64,000 bases of DNA from an uncultured Porphyromonadaceae bacterium (GCA_900540205.1 UQER01000012.1:16290-80289), one strand, 5' to 3'. Counted from the stretch's first letter, positions 8,218 through 17,220 are shown. The notes: generated from the sequence alone by a model not told the origin. Program-made: numbers and translations.

Positions 8218-9513
8218 TCAGGCTTTGCCGAGGAAGTCGAAGCCGGCTTCAGTGACGGCGCGCTGCACTTCAACGGCAGGAACGGCCCCGTCGACGGCGA
8301 CATTGCCTGTGTGGAGATCTACTTTTACCGAAATGGCTCCGGGAAGGGCGCCTACGGCTTTTTCAACTGTTGCTTTGCAGTGGGGGCACGACATGCCTTT
8401 TACTTTATAAATGGTCTGCATGGTTGTGTTATTGTTTTGGGTTTGGTTGATGTATTGTTTACGTTCGCGGCGGCTGCGCACAAAAGCGTTGGCAAGGAGT
8501 GCGAGCAGGAGCACCGAGCAAGTGGTGGAGAACCAGTTGAGGTGCAGATGGCAGTTGGCCATGGGTGTGGCGGCGCTGGCCGGGTTGAACCATGATGCCG
8601 GCAACAGGTAGTCTATGACTATGCCGAACATGATAGCGGTGACTACTACAGAGCCTACATACAATGCGGTAGCGCGGGTGCCCAAAGAGCGTTTCAGCAC
8701 CATTACCGAGGCGAAATTGGCGGCCGGGCCGGCCATCAGCAGCACAAAGCCTACGCCGGGGGTCAATCCTTTAAGTATGAGCGACAGTGCGATGGGGATG
8801 GAGCCTGTGGCACAGACGTACATAGGTACTGCCACCGCTACCATGACGAGCATGGCCAGCAACGGATGCTGTGCGAGCGAAAGGAAAAGTTCGTCGGGTA
8901 CGGCCACCGTGATTATGGCGGCAACAATCAGGCCTATGACGAGCCATTTCCCAACGGAGGCCACCATGTCGACAAATCCGTAGCGGACGGCTCCCCACAG
9001 TTTATGCATTACTGTCTGCGGAGCTTCTGTTGTGGCAGGGATGCCGCATGTTCCTGTCTCACAAGATGCCTGAGATTCGGCTGCGGGTGTTTCCACATTT
9101 CGGACACGATCGGAACGGTCAACTGCCATTCCACCTGCAAACGAGCCTACAAGTGCGGCCAGCGGGCGCACTATGGCAAACGGCAGTCCGAGCAGGGCAT
9201 AGGTGGCGGCGATGGAGTCGACGCCTGTCTGCGGAGTGGCTATGAGGAACGAGGTGGTGGCTCCGCGCGATGCGCCCTGACGTTGCAAGGCGACAGCCGT
9301 GGGGAGCACTCCGCATGAACAGAGAGGGAGGGGAATGCCGAACAGGGCGGCTTTCACCACCGGTTTCCAGCCATGGCCCGAAAGGTGACGGCTCATCACT
9401 TCCGGGCGCACGAAAGTGTGCAGAAGTCCTGCCAGCAGGAAACCGAGCAGTATGTAGGGCGACATCTCGTTGAGGATGTTCGCAAGTGTATACAGGAGAT
9501 GTTGTAAGTTCAT
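8218..9513 (-). CDS. Heavy-metal permease (DUF318/ArsP-like, SO_0444 type) with C-terminal HMA domain
   Basis: 431 residues from the ATG at 9513. The upstream ATG at 9540 overlaps the -7 box. The N-terminal 340 residues contain about eight membrane segments with the permease signature GIPLPLCSCGVLPTA (Cys65, Cys67) and SFLIATPQTGVDS. The last 67 residues are a heavy-metal-associated domain with GMSCPHC (Cys376, Cys379). A Met at residue 365 (MQTIYKVKG) marks where a separate metallochaperone gene may have been fused. The family exports Cu/Zn or organoarsenicals across the inner membrane; the substrate here is not determined. The HMA-AraC regulator lies 133 bp upstream. Confidence 0.88.
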   Translation of the reverse strand: MNLQHLLYTLANILNEMSPYILLGFLLAGLLHTFVRPEVMSRHLSGHGWKPVVKAALFGIPLPLCSCGVLPTAVALQRQGASRGATTSFLIATPQTGVDSIAATYALLGLPFAIVRPLAALVGSFAGGMAVDRSDRVRNVETPAAESQASCETGTCGIPATTEAPQTVMHKLWGAVRYGFVDMVASVGKWLVIGLIVAAIITVAVPDELFLSLAQHPLLAMLVMVAVAVPMYVCATGSIPIALSLILKGLTPGVGFVLLMAGPAANFASVMVLKRSLGTRATALYVGSVVVTAIMFGIVIDYLLPASWFNPASAATPMANCHLHLNWFSTTCSVLLLALLANAFVRSRRERKQYINQTQNNNTTMQTIYKVKGMSCPHCKATVEKAVGALPGAISVKVDLHTGNVAVDGAVPAVEVQRAVTEAGFDFLGKA

Positions 9514-9537
9514 ATCCGAAATGTTTTTTTCGCAATA

Positions 9538-9545
9538 CAAAGTTA
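9538..9545 (-). promoter_or_regulatory. -7 promoter box of the metal permease
   Basis: TAACTTTG on the minus strand lies 24 bp before the ATG at 9513, so the permease probably has its own promoter separate from the upstream regulator gene. The -33 element is not clear. Confidence 0.5.
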
Positions 9546-9646
9546 CATTATCATATACGGAAAAATGTTACATCATCCTGGGTTGCCGGTTGTAAAATTT
9601 TGGAATGGCTTATTGGCAGCCGTACAGTCTGTGTGGCCGGAGGGTG

Positions 9647-10204
9647 TCACACTTCGTTGAGCGGAATCCGCTGCGGGCGCAGTTTCTGGTAGGCCGACGG
9701 GGTCATGCCGGTTACGGTCTTGAATTGCCGCGACAGGTGTGGAACACTGGAATATCCCGCCTTGAATGCCACTTCCGAGATGTTCAGCTCGCCGTAGCTC
9801 AGCAGCTCTTTGGCATACTCCACGCGTTGGGCGATGGCGTATTTTTCTATAGTGCGCCCTTCATGGGCAGAGAAGAGTTTGCTCAGGGCTATATAGTCGG
9901 TGCCGAGCCGGTCGTGCAGGCAAGCCGAGAGATTGAAACGGCAATCGTGGTTGCGCACATGGTCTATTATGGTCTGCTTGGTGCGTTCCACCAGCTGGCT
10001 CTCGCGGTCGAGGATGCGGCTGAAACCGTGGGCTTTCAGTTCGCGGTCGAGGGCCGCCATGAGATTCGGATCGGCTGTTGCAGTGTCTGGAATATCGGCT
10101 TCTCCAAGGCTGACATGCGCCTCGCCGAGGCCGAGCGAAGCCAGAATGGCTTCCACGGCCTCGATGCAATGGCGGCACACCATCCCTTTTATTGCAATGG
10201 TCAT
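9647..10204 (-). CDS. AraC-family regulator with N-terminal heavy-metal-associated domain
   Basis: 185 residues from the ATG at 10204. Residues 1-65 look like a short HMA domain (MTIAIKGMVCRHCIEAVEAIL, Cys10 and Cys13, the GMxCxxC metal site). Residues about 80-180 are an AraC/XylS DNA-binding domain with both helix-turn-helix motifs (EYAKELLSYGELNISEVAFKAGYSS, then FSRQFKxxTGMTPSAYQ-type ending). The arrangement suggests a sensor that binds a soft metal directly and controls the adjacent HMA-bearing permease. The regulatory target is inferred from adjacency. It sits 32 bp after a nucleoside phosphorylase gene and may be partly cotranscribed with it. Confidence 0.85.
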   Translation of the reverse strand: MTIAIKGMVCRHCIEAVEAILASLGLGEAHVSLGEADIPDTATADPNLMAALDRELKAHGFSRILDRESQLVERTKQTIIDHVRNHDCRFNLSACLHDRLGTDYIALSKLFSAHEGRTIEKYAIAQRVEYAKELLSYGELNISEVAFKAGYSSVPHLSRQFKTVTGMTPSAYQKLRPQRIPLNEV

Positions 10205-10236
10205 GTTGATTGGCAGGGGGATATAGATGATTAGTC

Positions 10237-11112
10237 TCAGATGCGGTCGAGCACGGTAGTAATGAGGTCGCGCACGGCTGTCTTGTAGTTGGGTGTCACA
10301 TCGTGACGCATGCGGTTGGCTATGATGGAGCATACGGTCATTGCCTTGTGGCCCATGAGTTTCGACAGGCCCTGCAACGGCGCGCTCTCCATTTCATAAT
10401 TGGTGACCTTGCGACCGTTGAAGCGGAACTCCTCAATGCGGCGGTTGAGGTCGGGGTTGGCCAGCGGCAGGCGCAGTTCACGTCCCTGCGGGCCGTAGAA
10501 TCCTACGGCAGAGATGGTGTTGCCGCGCACCATGTCGTCGCGTGCAATCATGTTGACAAGTTCACTGTCGGCATCAACCACGTAAGGCTTTGCCCAAAGT
10601 GGATTCCAGCCGGTGTGGTCGCAGAAGGCTTTCTCGAACTCGAGGTCGGCCACTTCGTTTCGGCCGGCGTAATAATTGAGCACTCCGTCGAATCCGATGG
10701 CTTTCTCCGCCACTACCGGGGTGCCTACGATGAGTTCGGGCTGGAGTGCGCCGGAGGTGCCGATGCGCACCATGGTGAGTGTGCGGTGAGTGTCCTTTAC
10801 CTCGCGGGTGGCGAAGTCGATATTGGCAAGGGCATCCAGTTCGTTGATTACTATGTCGATGTTGTCCGGGCCGATGCCGTGGCTGAGACACATGATGGGC
10901 TTGCCCTTATAAGTACCTCCGATTGTGTGGAACTCGCGTGAGGAAACCTCGAATGTGCGGGTGTCGAAATGTTCGGCCACGATATTTACGCGTGCGGGGT
11001 CGCCAACGAGAATTATGCGGTCAGTGAGCTGCTCGGGAAGCAGATGCAGATGGAACACCGATCCGTCGGAATTGATTATGAGTTCGGAAGGTGCGATAAT
11101 TTTCTTTTCCAT
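10237..11112 (-). CDS. Nucleoside phosphorylase (uridine phosphorylase family)
   Basis: 291-residue member of the PNP/UDP family. Visible signatures are the phosphate-binding stretch IILVGDPARVNIVA, HGIGPDNIDIVINEL, VRIGTSGALQPEL, and NYEMESAPLQGL, whose Met-Glu contact the ribose. It cleaves a nucleoside with phosphate to base and ribose-1-phosphate in salvage. Uridine is the likelier substrate but purine cannot be excluded. The ATG at 11112 is preceded by about 150 bp of intergenic DNA after dprA. No consensus promoter was found there. Confidence 0.87.
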   Translation of the reverse strand: MEKKIIAPSELIINSDGSVFHLHLLPEQLTDRIILVGDPARVNIVAEHFDTRTFEVSSREFHTIGGTYKGKPIMCLSHGIGPDNIDIVINELDALANIDFATREVKDTHRTLTMVRIGTSGALQPELIVGTPVVAEKAIGFDGVLNYYAGRNEVADLEFEKAFCDHTGWNPLWAKPYVVDADSELVNMIARDDMVRGNTISAVGFYGPQGRELRLPLANPDLNRRIEEFRFNGRKVTNYEMESAPLQGLSKLMGHKAMTVCSIIANRMRHDVTPNYKTAVRDLITTVLDRI

Positions 11113-11261
11113 GGGTTTAAACGGTTCGTTATTTAAGATACGGCGCAGATGGCCGCATTTAGTCTATTATTATAAAGCTTTTAAGGCTTTGAAAGTTCAG
11201 TTGCAGGAAGCTGGTGCGCTTCACGGCGGTGGAAAAAGACCGGAGAGCCTGTGGGGGAATG

Positions 11262-12365
11262 TCAGGCCAGGCGGTAGCGGGCGCCTGGCAGAGAGAGCAG
11301 CATCCCGTTGAATTCAAGCTCCACCAGTGTGGCCATGAGTTGTCCCACGGGGATGCCGAGGTCGATGGCCATACGGTTTGTCTGTGCCTCGCCGTTCTGC
11401 CTAAGATAATCCACAACGTCCTGCTGTATTCCGGTGAGTTCAGGAAACATTGTGGCCTGCTGGCCTTCGGCGGGACGCGGTGTCCAGCACATGGCGTGGA
11501 TTAGGTCGTCGGCGTTCTCGATGAGATGAGCCGTATTGCTGCGTATCAGAGCATTGCATCCGCCGCTGTAGAGGTCGGAGGTGCGTCCCGGCAGAGCGAA
11601 CACATCGCGGTTGTAGAGCATGGCCACCTTGGCAGTGTGGAGCGCCCCACCCCGCTGTGCGGCCGATTCGGCCACCACCACGCAATCGGAGATGCCGGCC
11701 ACGATGCGGTTGCGGGCAAGGAAATTGCCCCGGTGCGGGCGTGTCCCGTGCGGATAGTCAGTGAGTATCATGCCCCCAGAGCGCACCATCTGGGCCGCAT
11801 AGTTGCGGTGTTCGGCAGGATAGAGCGTGTCGAGCCCATGCGCCACAATGCCGATTGTCGGCACTCCGGCCTGCATGGCCCGTCGGTGAGCCGTGATGTC
11901 GCATCCGGTGGCCAGTCCGCTAACAATCACCAGCCCGTCGATTTTGCGGGCAAGCTCGTCAACCAGAGTGTTTATGAAGTTCACCCCATAGGCCGTGGCG
12001 TTGCGTGTGCCCACGATGCTCACCATGTGAGCCGCGTTCAAATCTGTGGCGCCCGTACCGTAAAGCATCAGCGGAGCGTCCTCGCATTCAAGCAGGCGTG
12101 CCGGGTAATCGCTGTCGGTGAAGTACCGGCATTCAATATGGTTGCTTTCGATGAATTCCATCTCCGAGCGGGCTTTTTCAAGCAGCTCCGCGCGATAATC
12201 GTTGTCGATAATCGAACCGTTGAAATCAAGCCGCGACTGCAGCGCCGTACGGGGGAGGGTGAAAAATTCCTGTTCGGACCCCAGACGGTTGATTATTTCG
12301 TTGGCCACGGCCGGTTTCATGCCGCGCACCATTGAAAATGCTATTTTATAGACGAACCGGTTCAT
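11262..12365 (-). CDS. dprA: DNA-processing protein DprA
   Basis: 367-residue DprA/Smf protein that loads RecA onto incoming single-stranded DNA during transformation or related recombination. It has an N-terminal helical domain, a Rossmann-like core (MVSIVGTRNATAYG, VIVSGLATGCDITAHR, THGLDT-like IVAHGLDTLYPAEHR, GGMILTDYPHGTRPHRGNFLARNRIVAG) and a C-terminal winged-helix-like domain (residues ~310-367). ATG 12365 is preferred to the TTG six bases upstream. The thioesterase stop lies 6 bp upstream of this ATG, so the two are translationally close and likely in one operon. Confidence 0.95.
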   Translation of the reverse strand: MNRFVYKIAFSMVRGMKPAVANEIINRLGSEQEFFTLPRTALQSRLDFNGSIIDNDYRAELLEKARSEMEFIESNHIECRYFTDSDYPARLLECEDAPLMLYGTGATDLNAAHMVSIVGTRNATAYGVNFINTLVDELARKIDGLVIVSGLATGCDITAHRRAMQAGVPTIGIVAHGLDTLYPAEHRNYAAQMVRSGGMILTDYPHGTRPHRGNFLARNRIVAGISDCVVVAESAAQRGGALHTAKVAMLYNRDVFALPGRTSDLYSGGCNALIRSNTAHLIENADDLIHAMCWTPRPAEGQQATMFPELTGIQQDVVDYLRQNGEAQTNRMAIDLGIPVGQLMATLVELEFNGMLLSLPGARYRLA

Positions 12366-12371
12366 GCGCAA

Positions 12372-12773
12372 TCAGATGTTGAATGCTTTGGCAAGCTGTT
12401 CGCCGCGCGACAGGCGCCCGTTCTCCAGCGCCACAACCTGCACCTTGGCCCGGACAGCGAGCTGACCGGAAGGTTTGTAGATGTCCTGATGAAAGATGAA
12501 GCGCGGCCCTTTCCGCTCAAGCCACAGACATGAGCGCATTGTCTCGGCCAACCGCAGCGGTGTGTGATATTCTATCTCTATCTTGCTCACTACCGGGTCG
12601 ATGTCCTGACGCTGCATGTCGCGGAAGGTGAATCCGCGGCTTTCGCAGAATTCATGACGGGTGTGCTCGAGGTAGTGCAGATAGTTGGCGTTGTTCACAA
12701 TGCCCTGCGAGTCTATCTCGTAGTCGCGTACTTTCAGCGGCATTTCAAATATGTATGGCTGAGGCTGGTTCAT
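12372..12773 (-). CDS. Acyl-CoA thioesterase (4HBT, YbgC/FadM-like)
   Basis: 133-residue hot-dog-fold thioesterase from the ATG at 12773. The signature VRDYEIDSQGIVNNANYLHYLEHTRHEF carries the catalytic-type Asp in DSQGIVNNANY. It hydrolyses acyl-CoA esters; the physiological substrate is unknown. It is first in a two-gene unit with dprA, a frequent neighbour pair in Bacteroidales. The frame is open 15 codons further upstream, but those residues lack family character. Confidence 0.9.
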   Translation of the reverse strand: MNQPQPYIFEMPLKVRDYEIDSQGIVNNANYLHYLEHTRHEFCESRGFTFRDMQRQDIDPVVSKIEIEYHTPLRLAETMRSCLWLERKGPRFIFHQDIYKPSGQLAVRAKVQVVALENGRLSRGEQLAKAFNI

Positions 12774-12871
12774 TGCGTGTGAGGTTCCCTTGTGTTTGAA
12801 ACGTGAAAGAGTATGCACTGACGGTGCAGTGTAAAATTAGTAAAATCCACCTGATTCACCAAACAAATGGT

Positions 12872-12879
12872 TAAATTTG
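12872..12879 (+). promoter_or_regulatory. -7 promoter box before the Ntn hydrolase
   Basis: TAAATTTG matches TAnnTTTG and ends only 4 bp before the GTG start at 12884, which would make the message leaderless. No TTTG stands at the -33 distance, so this is a weak call. Confidence 0.35.
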
Positions 12880-12883
12880 CAGT

Positions 12884-14041
12884 GTGAAACCGATAAACCG
12901 ATACTTTGTCCGTTTGTTGCCGGCTGTGACTGTGCTGTGTCTCTTTGTAGTGCAGACAATGCCGTATGTGCGGGCGTGCACCTCGGCCATTGTCCGTGCC
13001 GACGCCACGCGCGACGGCCGCACACTGCTGTGGAAACACCGCGACACAGGGCATGCGCATAATTTTGTGGAACGGGTGGAGAAAACCGATTCCACCCTTG
13101 CATTCGTGGCCTTATTCAACGCCGGCGATGTGAGGCTGCAGGAAGCCTGGGTAGGTTTCAATGAGGCGGGATTCGCAGTAATGAACACGGCAAGTTATAA
13201 TCTTGCTCCCGACACGGCCCGTGTGCGCGACCGCGAGGGGGTGATAATGGCGCGTGCGCTTGCCACCTGCCGTTCGGTGGCCGATTTCACCTCAATGCTC
13301 GATTCGGCCATCTCCTGCGGCACAATGGGTGTTCAGGCCAATTTCGGCGTGGTGGATGCCTCCGGTGCAGGTGCATATATAGAGGCTACCGACCATGCCT
13401 ACAAAGTGTTTCCGCTGGCTGATGCTCCCGACGGGCTACTCGTGCGCTCCAATTATTCCTACTCCGGCGGCGATGAAGGCAAGCTCGGCGTTTGCCGCCA
13501 TGACAACGCTGTGAAACTCCTTGCAACTCCGGTGAAGGAGAGAAATATCAGCCCCGAGACATTCACGGAGAATCTGAGCCGGTCGTTCTACGATTCCGGT
13601 GCCGGGATTGACCGGATGGAAGGCAATGAGCGGCATCCCGCCGACGAGGGGAACATGATTCCGCGGCGGTCATCGTCGGCATCGGTGGTGATAGAAGGGT
13701 GCCGTCCCGGTGAAAATCCCGCAGAGGCCACGGTGATGTGGGTGGCGTTGGGGTTTCCGGCGGCTTCGCATGTAGAGGCGGTAACGCTCGATTCCATTCC
13801 GGCCATGTTGCGCCCGGAGGGGAAGGAATTCCGTTCGCCGTTCTCAACCGAAGTGAACCGACGGCGCGACAGGACGTTCACCCGCAAGAATAAGCGCGGC
13901 AAGTGGCTGTTCAATATGGATTATCTCCGGCCGCTTATGCAGACAGAGCGCAAGCTTTCTGAAGAAAATTACCGCAAAGGGCGTCTGCGCCGCGAAAAGC
14001 GCACCGGTTCAACCCGCGAGGAGGCAAAAACTGACAAATAA
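12884..14041 (+). CDS. Secreted Ntn-hydrolase (C45/acyltransferase-like)
   Basis: 385 residues with an N-terminal signal (about residues 8-30). Then comes Ala-Cys32-Thr-Ser, where Cys32 would become the N-terminal nucleophile after processing. The following RADATRDGRTLLWKHRDT and WVGFNEAGFAVMNTASYN segments are typical of the C45/linear-amide hydrolase group, which includes penicillin V and bile salt hydrolase relatives. It likely cleaves an amide bond in the periplasm or outside; the substrate is unknown. The C-terminal 40 residues are strongly basic. The start is GTG at 12884; the only other candidate (ATG 12959) would remove the signal. A DUF486 gene follows after 25 bp. Confidence 0.78.
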   Translation: MKPINRYFVRLLPAVTVLCLFVVQTMPYVRACTSAIVRADATRDGRTLLWKHRDTGHAHNFVERVEKTDSTLAFVALFNAGDVRLQEAWVGFNEAGFAVMNTASYNLAPDTARVRDREGVIMARALATCRSVADFTSMLDSAISCGTMGVQANFGVVDASGAGAYIEATDHAYKVFPLADAPDGLLVRSNYSYSGGDEGKLGVCRHDNAVKLLATPVKERNISPETFTENLSRSFYDSGAGIDRMEGNERHPADEGNMIPRRSSSASVVIEGCRPGENPAEATVMWVALGFPAASHVEAVTLDSIPAMLRPEGKEFRSPFSTEVNRRRDRTFTRKNKRGKWLFNMDYLRPLMQTERKLSEENYRKGRLRREKRTGSTREEAKTDK

Positions 14042-14066
14042 ACAATCTTACTGAAACATAGATAAC

Positions 14067-14438
14067 ATGAGTCCTGCAGTTACCACAATTATAATGTTGG
14101 TGATCTCCAACATCTTTATGACATGCGCCTGGTACGGGCATCTGAAATTGCAGTCGGCCGGAGTGTCGACCAACTGGCCTCTGTATGCTGTAGTGCTTTT
14201 CTCGTGGGGAATCGCCCTGCTGGAGTATTCCTTTCAGGTGCCTGCCAACCGCATCGGTTTCGAGGGGAACGGCGGCCCGTATTCCCTCATGCAGCTCAAA
14301 GTGATGCAGGAGGTGATAACGCTGGTGATATTTGTGATATTCAGTGTTATAGCTTTCGACAGCTTCACGTTGAAATGGAACCATTATGCAGCGATGGCAC
14401 TCCTCGTCGGTGCCGTCTACCTGGTTTTCATGAAATGA
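14067..14438 (+). CDS. DUF486/DMT-family membrane protein
   Basis: 123-residue integral membrane protein with four predicted transmembrane helices (near residues 4-24, 36-55, 80-100 and 105-121). The family signature is in the central loop FQVPANRIGF followed by YSLMQLKVMQEVI. DUF486 proteins resemble small drug/metabolite transporters. Function is unknown. It lies 25 bp after the Ntn hydrolase, in the same direction. Confidence 0.88.
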   Translation: MSPAVTTIIMLVISNIFMTCAWYGHLKLQSAGVSTNWPLYAVVLFSWGIALLEYSFQVPANRIGFEGNGGPYSLMQLKVMQEVITLVIFVIFSVIAFDSFTLKWNHYAAMALLVGAVYLVFMK

Positions 14439-14462
14439 AACACTGAATGTCAGCACCCGCAT

Positions 14463-14492
14463 GATTCACATGCCCAAGGCATGTCCTACAAT
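14463..14492. repeat. Short palindromic motif CATGCC-AA-GGCATG
   Basis: GATTCACATGCCCAAGGCAT is followed by GTCCTACAAT. A near copy (GATTTCACATGCCAAAGGCA, then TATCCCTGCAAT) lies at 44990-45021. Both flank the 3' ends of propeller-AraC regulator genes. It may be a dispersed element or a binding site. Confidence 0.35.
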
Positions 14493-14544
14493 TTAAATGA
14501 TTACACTTGTGCCGATGCCGTGCAAATACACCTGACATTCGGCT

Positions 14545-17172
14545 TTACTCCTTCTGCTTTTTTCTCATCTCCGAGGGAGCCTTGCCGTATTCACTTTTGA
14601 AACATGTGCGGAAATAGCCCGGATCGCTGAAGCCGCAGGCATAGGCTGTTTCCGACACGCTGAAGCCCTGAAGCAGCATTTCATGGCCTTTTTTAAGTCG
14701 GCATTTCTTTATGAATTCATTACCCGACATGCCGGTGAGGTTCTTTAGGCGTCGGTAGAGAGTGGAGTGGCTCATGCCAAGGGCTGCCTGCAGGAATTCC
14801 ATATCGAGGTCGGGACGTCCCAAATTCTCCTCCACCAACGCTGTGAAGCGCTCCAGGAATTCCTTGTCAACAAGGCTTAGTTCGGCAGATGGTGCTCCTT
14901 CAGCGCCTGTTTCTTCGGCTGTTACATCTTCGGCAAACTGAGTTCCTTCCGGTTGTTTGTGCCGGTTGCTGCCATAACGTAAAATCATGAGCACAATGCC
15001 GGTTCCGAGCAACACGTATACAGCGATAGCCCACCACATGAGCCACCATGGACGCGGCACGGAGATTTCCAGACGCAACTCATCTTCGCCGCCGGTCGTG
15101 CCGACTGCCCGCACCTTGAGCACATGGTTGCCGCCGGAAAGGTTGCCGAGCACAAGTTCATGAGATTCAGGCAACGGCAGCCACTGTTCCGAATCACCAT
15201 CGACGCAGTAGACATACGTGTCTTTGCCTCGCATCGAAAAGTCCGGAACCGAAAACAGAATTTTCACTGCATGTCGTCCACGCGGCAGTTCTATGGATGC
15301 GCCGGGGTTGTAGTGTGTTATGTCGGCTTCCTGACCCGGTTCAGTTTCACCGGGTATGCTGTATCCTACAATTCTTAGCGACTGCCGTGACCTTTGCCTG
15401 TCGAAATCATGCGGCCGGAAGGCATAAATGCCATCAAGAGTACCGAAATATAACGTGCCGTCATTGCCCCGGGCGGCTGCACGGTCTGCGAACGTGCTTT
15501 CGGTCAGCTTAAGGCGGTCGCCGAACGATTCTATGGTGCCTGTGCTCACGTTATAACGGCAGAGCAGATTGTTGCCCGCCATCCAGATGTTTCCTGCCGA
15601 ATCCTCCACAAGCGAGCGGATGGATATGTCGGGCAGCCCGTTGTCGTAATTGAATATTTCGATATTGTCAGGATGCTCCATGTCCCGGATAAGCGAGACT
15701 CCGTCCTGGGCTCCCACCCACACCCGGCGGCGCGAGTCGAGAAGCAGCTGTTTCACGGCATTTGAAGCCAGACCGTTTGATGTGTTGATGTGGGCTACAA
15801 GATTATCTCCGATGTCAAACACAAAGATGCCGTTGCCGTAAGTGCCGATCCAGAGATGCCCGTGTCCGTCACTCAGAATTCCATTTGGAACGAGATAGCC
15901 TATCGCGGACGAAATTTTCTCATTTCTCCGCATCGTTCCTTTACGGTATTCATAGAGGCCGCGCTGAGTGCCGAGCAATGCCGCGGTATCGTTGAGATTA
16001 ACTATTGTATTTGCAAAATCCTTGTCATATGGAGTAATGATACGGGACGCATTCCGGCTGCTTTCGTTTACAGAGTATATACCGTCGCCCGACACACTGA
16101 CAAGTAGTTCATTGCCAACCCGAGCCATGGCGGCTACGCGTGCGTTCTTATCACCAATGAGAGACCGGATTTCAGCCGGGACTCCGTCTTTAGCCATAAC
16201 ACCAGGCCCGGCATATCCATGATCTGGACTTACTTTCTCAAAAACTGGCGGATTGGCGGGGATGAACTCAAGACCGTTGCCGGCGGTGCCGATCCACAGG
16301 TTGCCGAATGAATCCTGAAACAGCACGTCGTTACAGGATGCAAGTATGGTCCCGTCGGCCAGTTCTGTCATAGAGACAACATTGCCGCTGCCGGAGGTAA
16401 AGCCATGTGGGTCGGCTAAGTCGACAGGTTCAAACTGCCGTGTTGAGCTGTCAAATCGACATGCGCCATGGTCAGTGCCGGCATACAAGTCGCCGCGACG
16501 GCTTACCAGCACGCTTCTTACGTTGTTTCCCGGCAATGGGTTGACGTCCCACGAAGTGTGCATGAAGTTCTCGAACTTCATGTTCTTTAAATCCACAATG
16601 CTCAGGCCGTAGTTCTCCTGACCTGCCACGAGGCGGCCATCAGCTGTGGCGCCGGCACAGTACATCGACATGATAAGTCCGTTGAAATCTGCCTCATGGT
16701 AAACCCGGCATGAATCAGCTTCGCGGTCGAAATATCCGATGAAGGTATATCTGCCAAGAATGTATATCCCCTTGTCGCCGTCAGGGGCAAAATCGGTGAC
16801 GGGGAACTCGGCCACATCGGTAGGTATCAGTAAATCAACTTTCCGGAGAGTGCGGCAGTCGATAAGATCAACGCCTTTTTTCGTCCCCACCCACATGTAT
16901 CCGGTTACCTCGTCGTAAAAAAGCGAGTTTACGGAATTCCCTTTGAGCGTGCCGTCCTTTTCGCTGAAAACAATGAAGCGTTCGCCGTCGAAACGGTTCA
17001 GTCCGTTGTCCGTGGCAATCCACAGAAAGCCGAAACCGTCATGAGCAATGTCCGTGACAAAATTATTTGACAGACCATCGCGCAAGCCCAGACGGTCAGT
17101 GACACTGTTTATCTTCCCGCTGCCTACTGCAACAGAAAAAAGCAGGAAGAACGAAATGATGACTGACCGCAT
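14545..17172 (-). CDS. Kinase-less propeller-AraC membrane regulator (HTCS-like)
   Basis: 875 residues from the ATG at 17172; the in-frame upstream ATG (17199) overlaps the -7 box. The order is: signal peptide (1-20), repeated Reg_prop blades over about 30-610 (for example DGFGFLWIATDNGLNRFD and DGHGHLWIGTYGNGIFVFD), a Y_Y_Y domain (about 620-715), one transmembrane helix (WWAIAVYVLLGTGIVLMIL), an acidic linker, and an AraC HTH (about 770-875). The histidine-kinase, ATPase and receiver domains of full hybrid two-component systems are absent. It probably senses a periplasmic oligosaccharide and acts on DNA directly from the membrane. It is divergent from the GH95 fucosidase, its likely target. 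Confidence 0.9.
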   Translation of the reverse strand: MRSVIISFFLLFSVAVGSGKINSVTDRLGLRDGLSNNFVTDIAHDGFGFLWIATDNGLNRFDGERFIVFSEKDGTLKGNSVNSLFYDEVTGYMWVGTKKGVDLIDCRTLRKVDLLIPTDVAEFPVTDFAPDGDKGIYILGRYTFIGYFDREADSCRVYHEADFNGLIMSMYCAGATADGRLVAGQENYGLSIVDLKNMKFENFMHTSWDVNPLPGNNVRSVLVSRRGDLYAGTDHGACRFDSSTRQFEPVDLADPHGFTSGSGNVVSMTELADGTILASCNDVLFQDSFGNLWIGTAGNGLEFIPANPPVFEKVSPDHGYAGPGVMAKDGVPAEIRSLIGDKNARVAAMARVGNELLVSVSGDGIYSVNESSRNASRIITPYDKDFANTIVNLNDTAALLGTQRGLYEYRKGTMRRNEKISSAIGYLVPNGILSDGHGHLWIGTYGNGIFVFDIGDNLVAHINTSNGLASNAVKQLLLDSRRRVWVGAQDGVSLIRDMEHPDNIEIFNYDNGLPDISIRSLVEDSAGNIWMAGNNLLCRYNVSTGTIESFGDRLKLTESTFADRAAARGNDGTLYFGTLDGIYAFRPHDFDRQRSRQSLRIVGYSIPGETEPGQEADITHYNPGASIELPRGRHAVKILFSVPDFSMRGKDTYVYCVDGDSEQWLPLPESHELVLGNLSGGNHVLKVRAVGTTGGEDELRLEISVPRPWWLMWWAIAVYVLLGTGIVLMILRYGSNRHKQPEGTQFAEDVTAEETGAEGAPSAELSLVDKEFLERFTALVEENLGRPDLDMEFLQAALGMSHSTLYRRLKNLTGMSGNEFIKKCRLKKGHEMLLQGFSVSETAYACGFSDPGYFRTCFKSEYGKAPSEMRKKQKE

Positions 17173-17196
17173 AGCCGTGATAATATTGGGTATATG

Positions 17197-17204
17197 CAAA
17201 GATA
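17197..17204 (-). promoter_or_regulatory. -7 promoter box of the propeller-AraC gene
   Basis: TATCTTTG on the minus strand lies 25 bp before the ATG at 17172. The 17-bp block around it recurs upstream at 17271-17287. Confidence 0.55.
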
Positions 17205-17220
17205 CGAATAAGTCGAGAGT

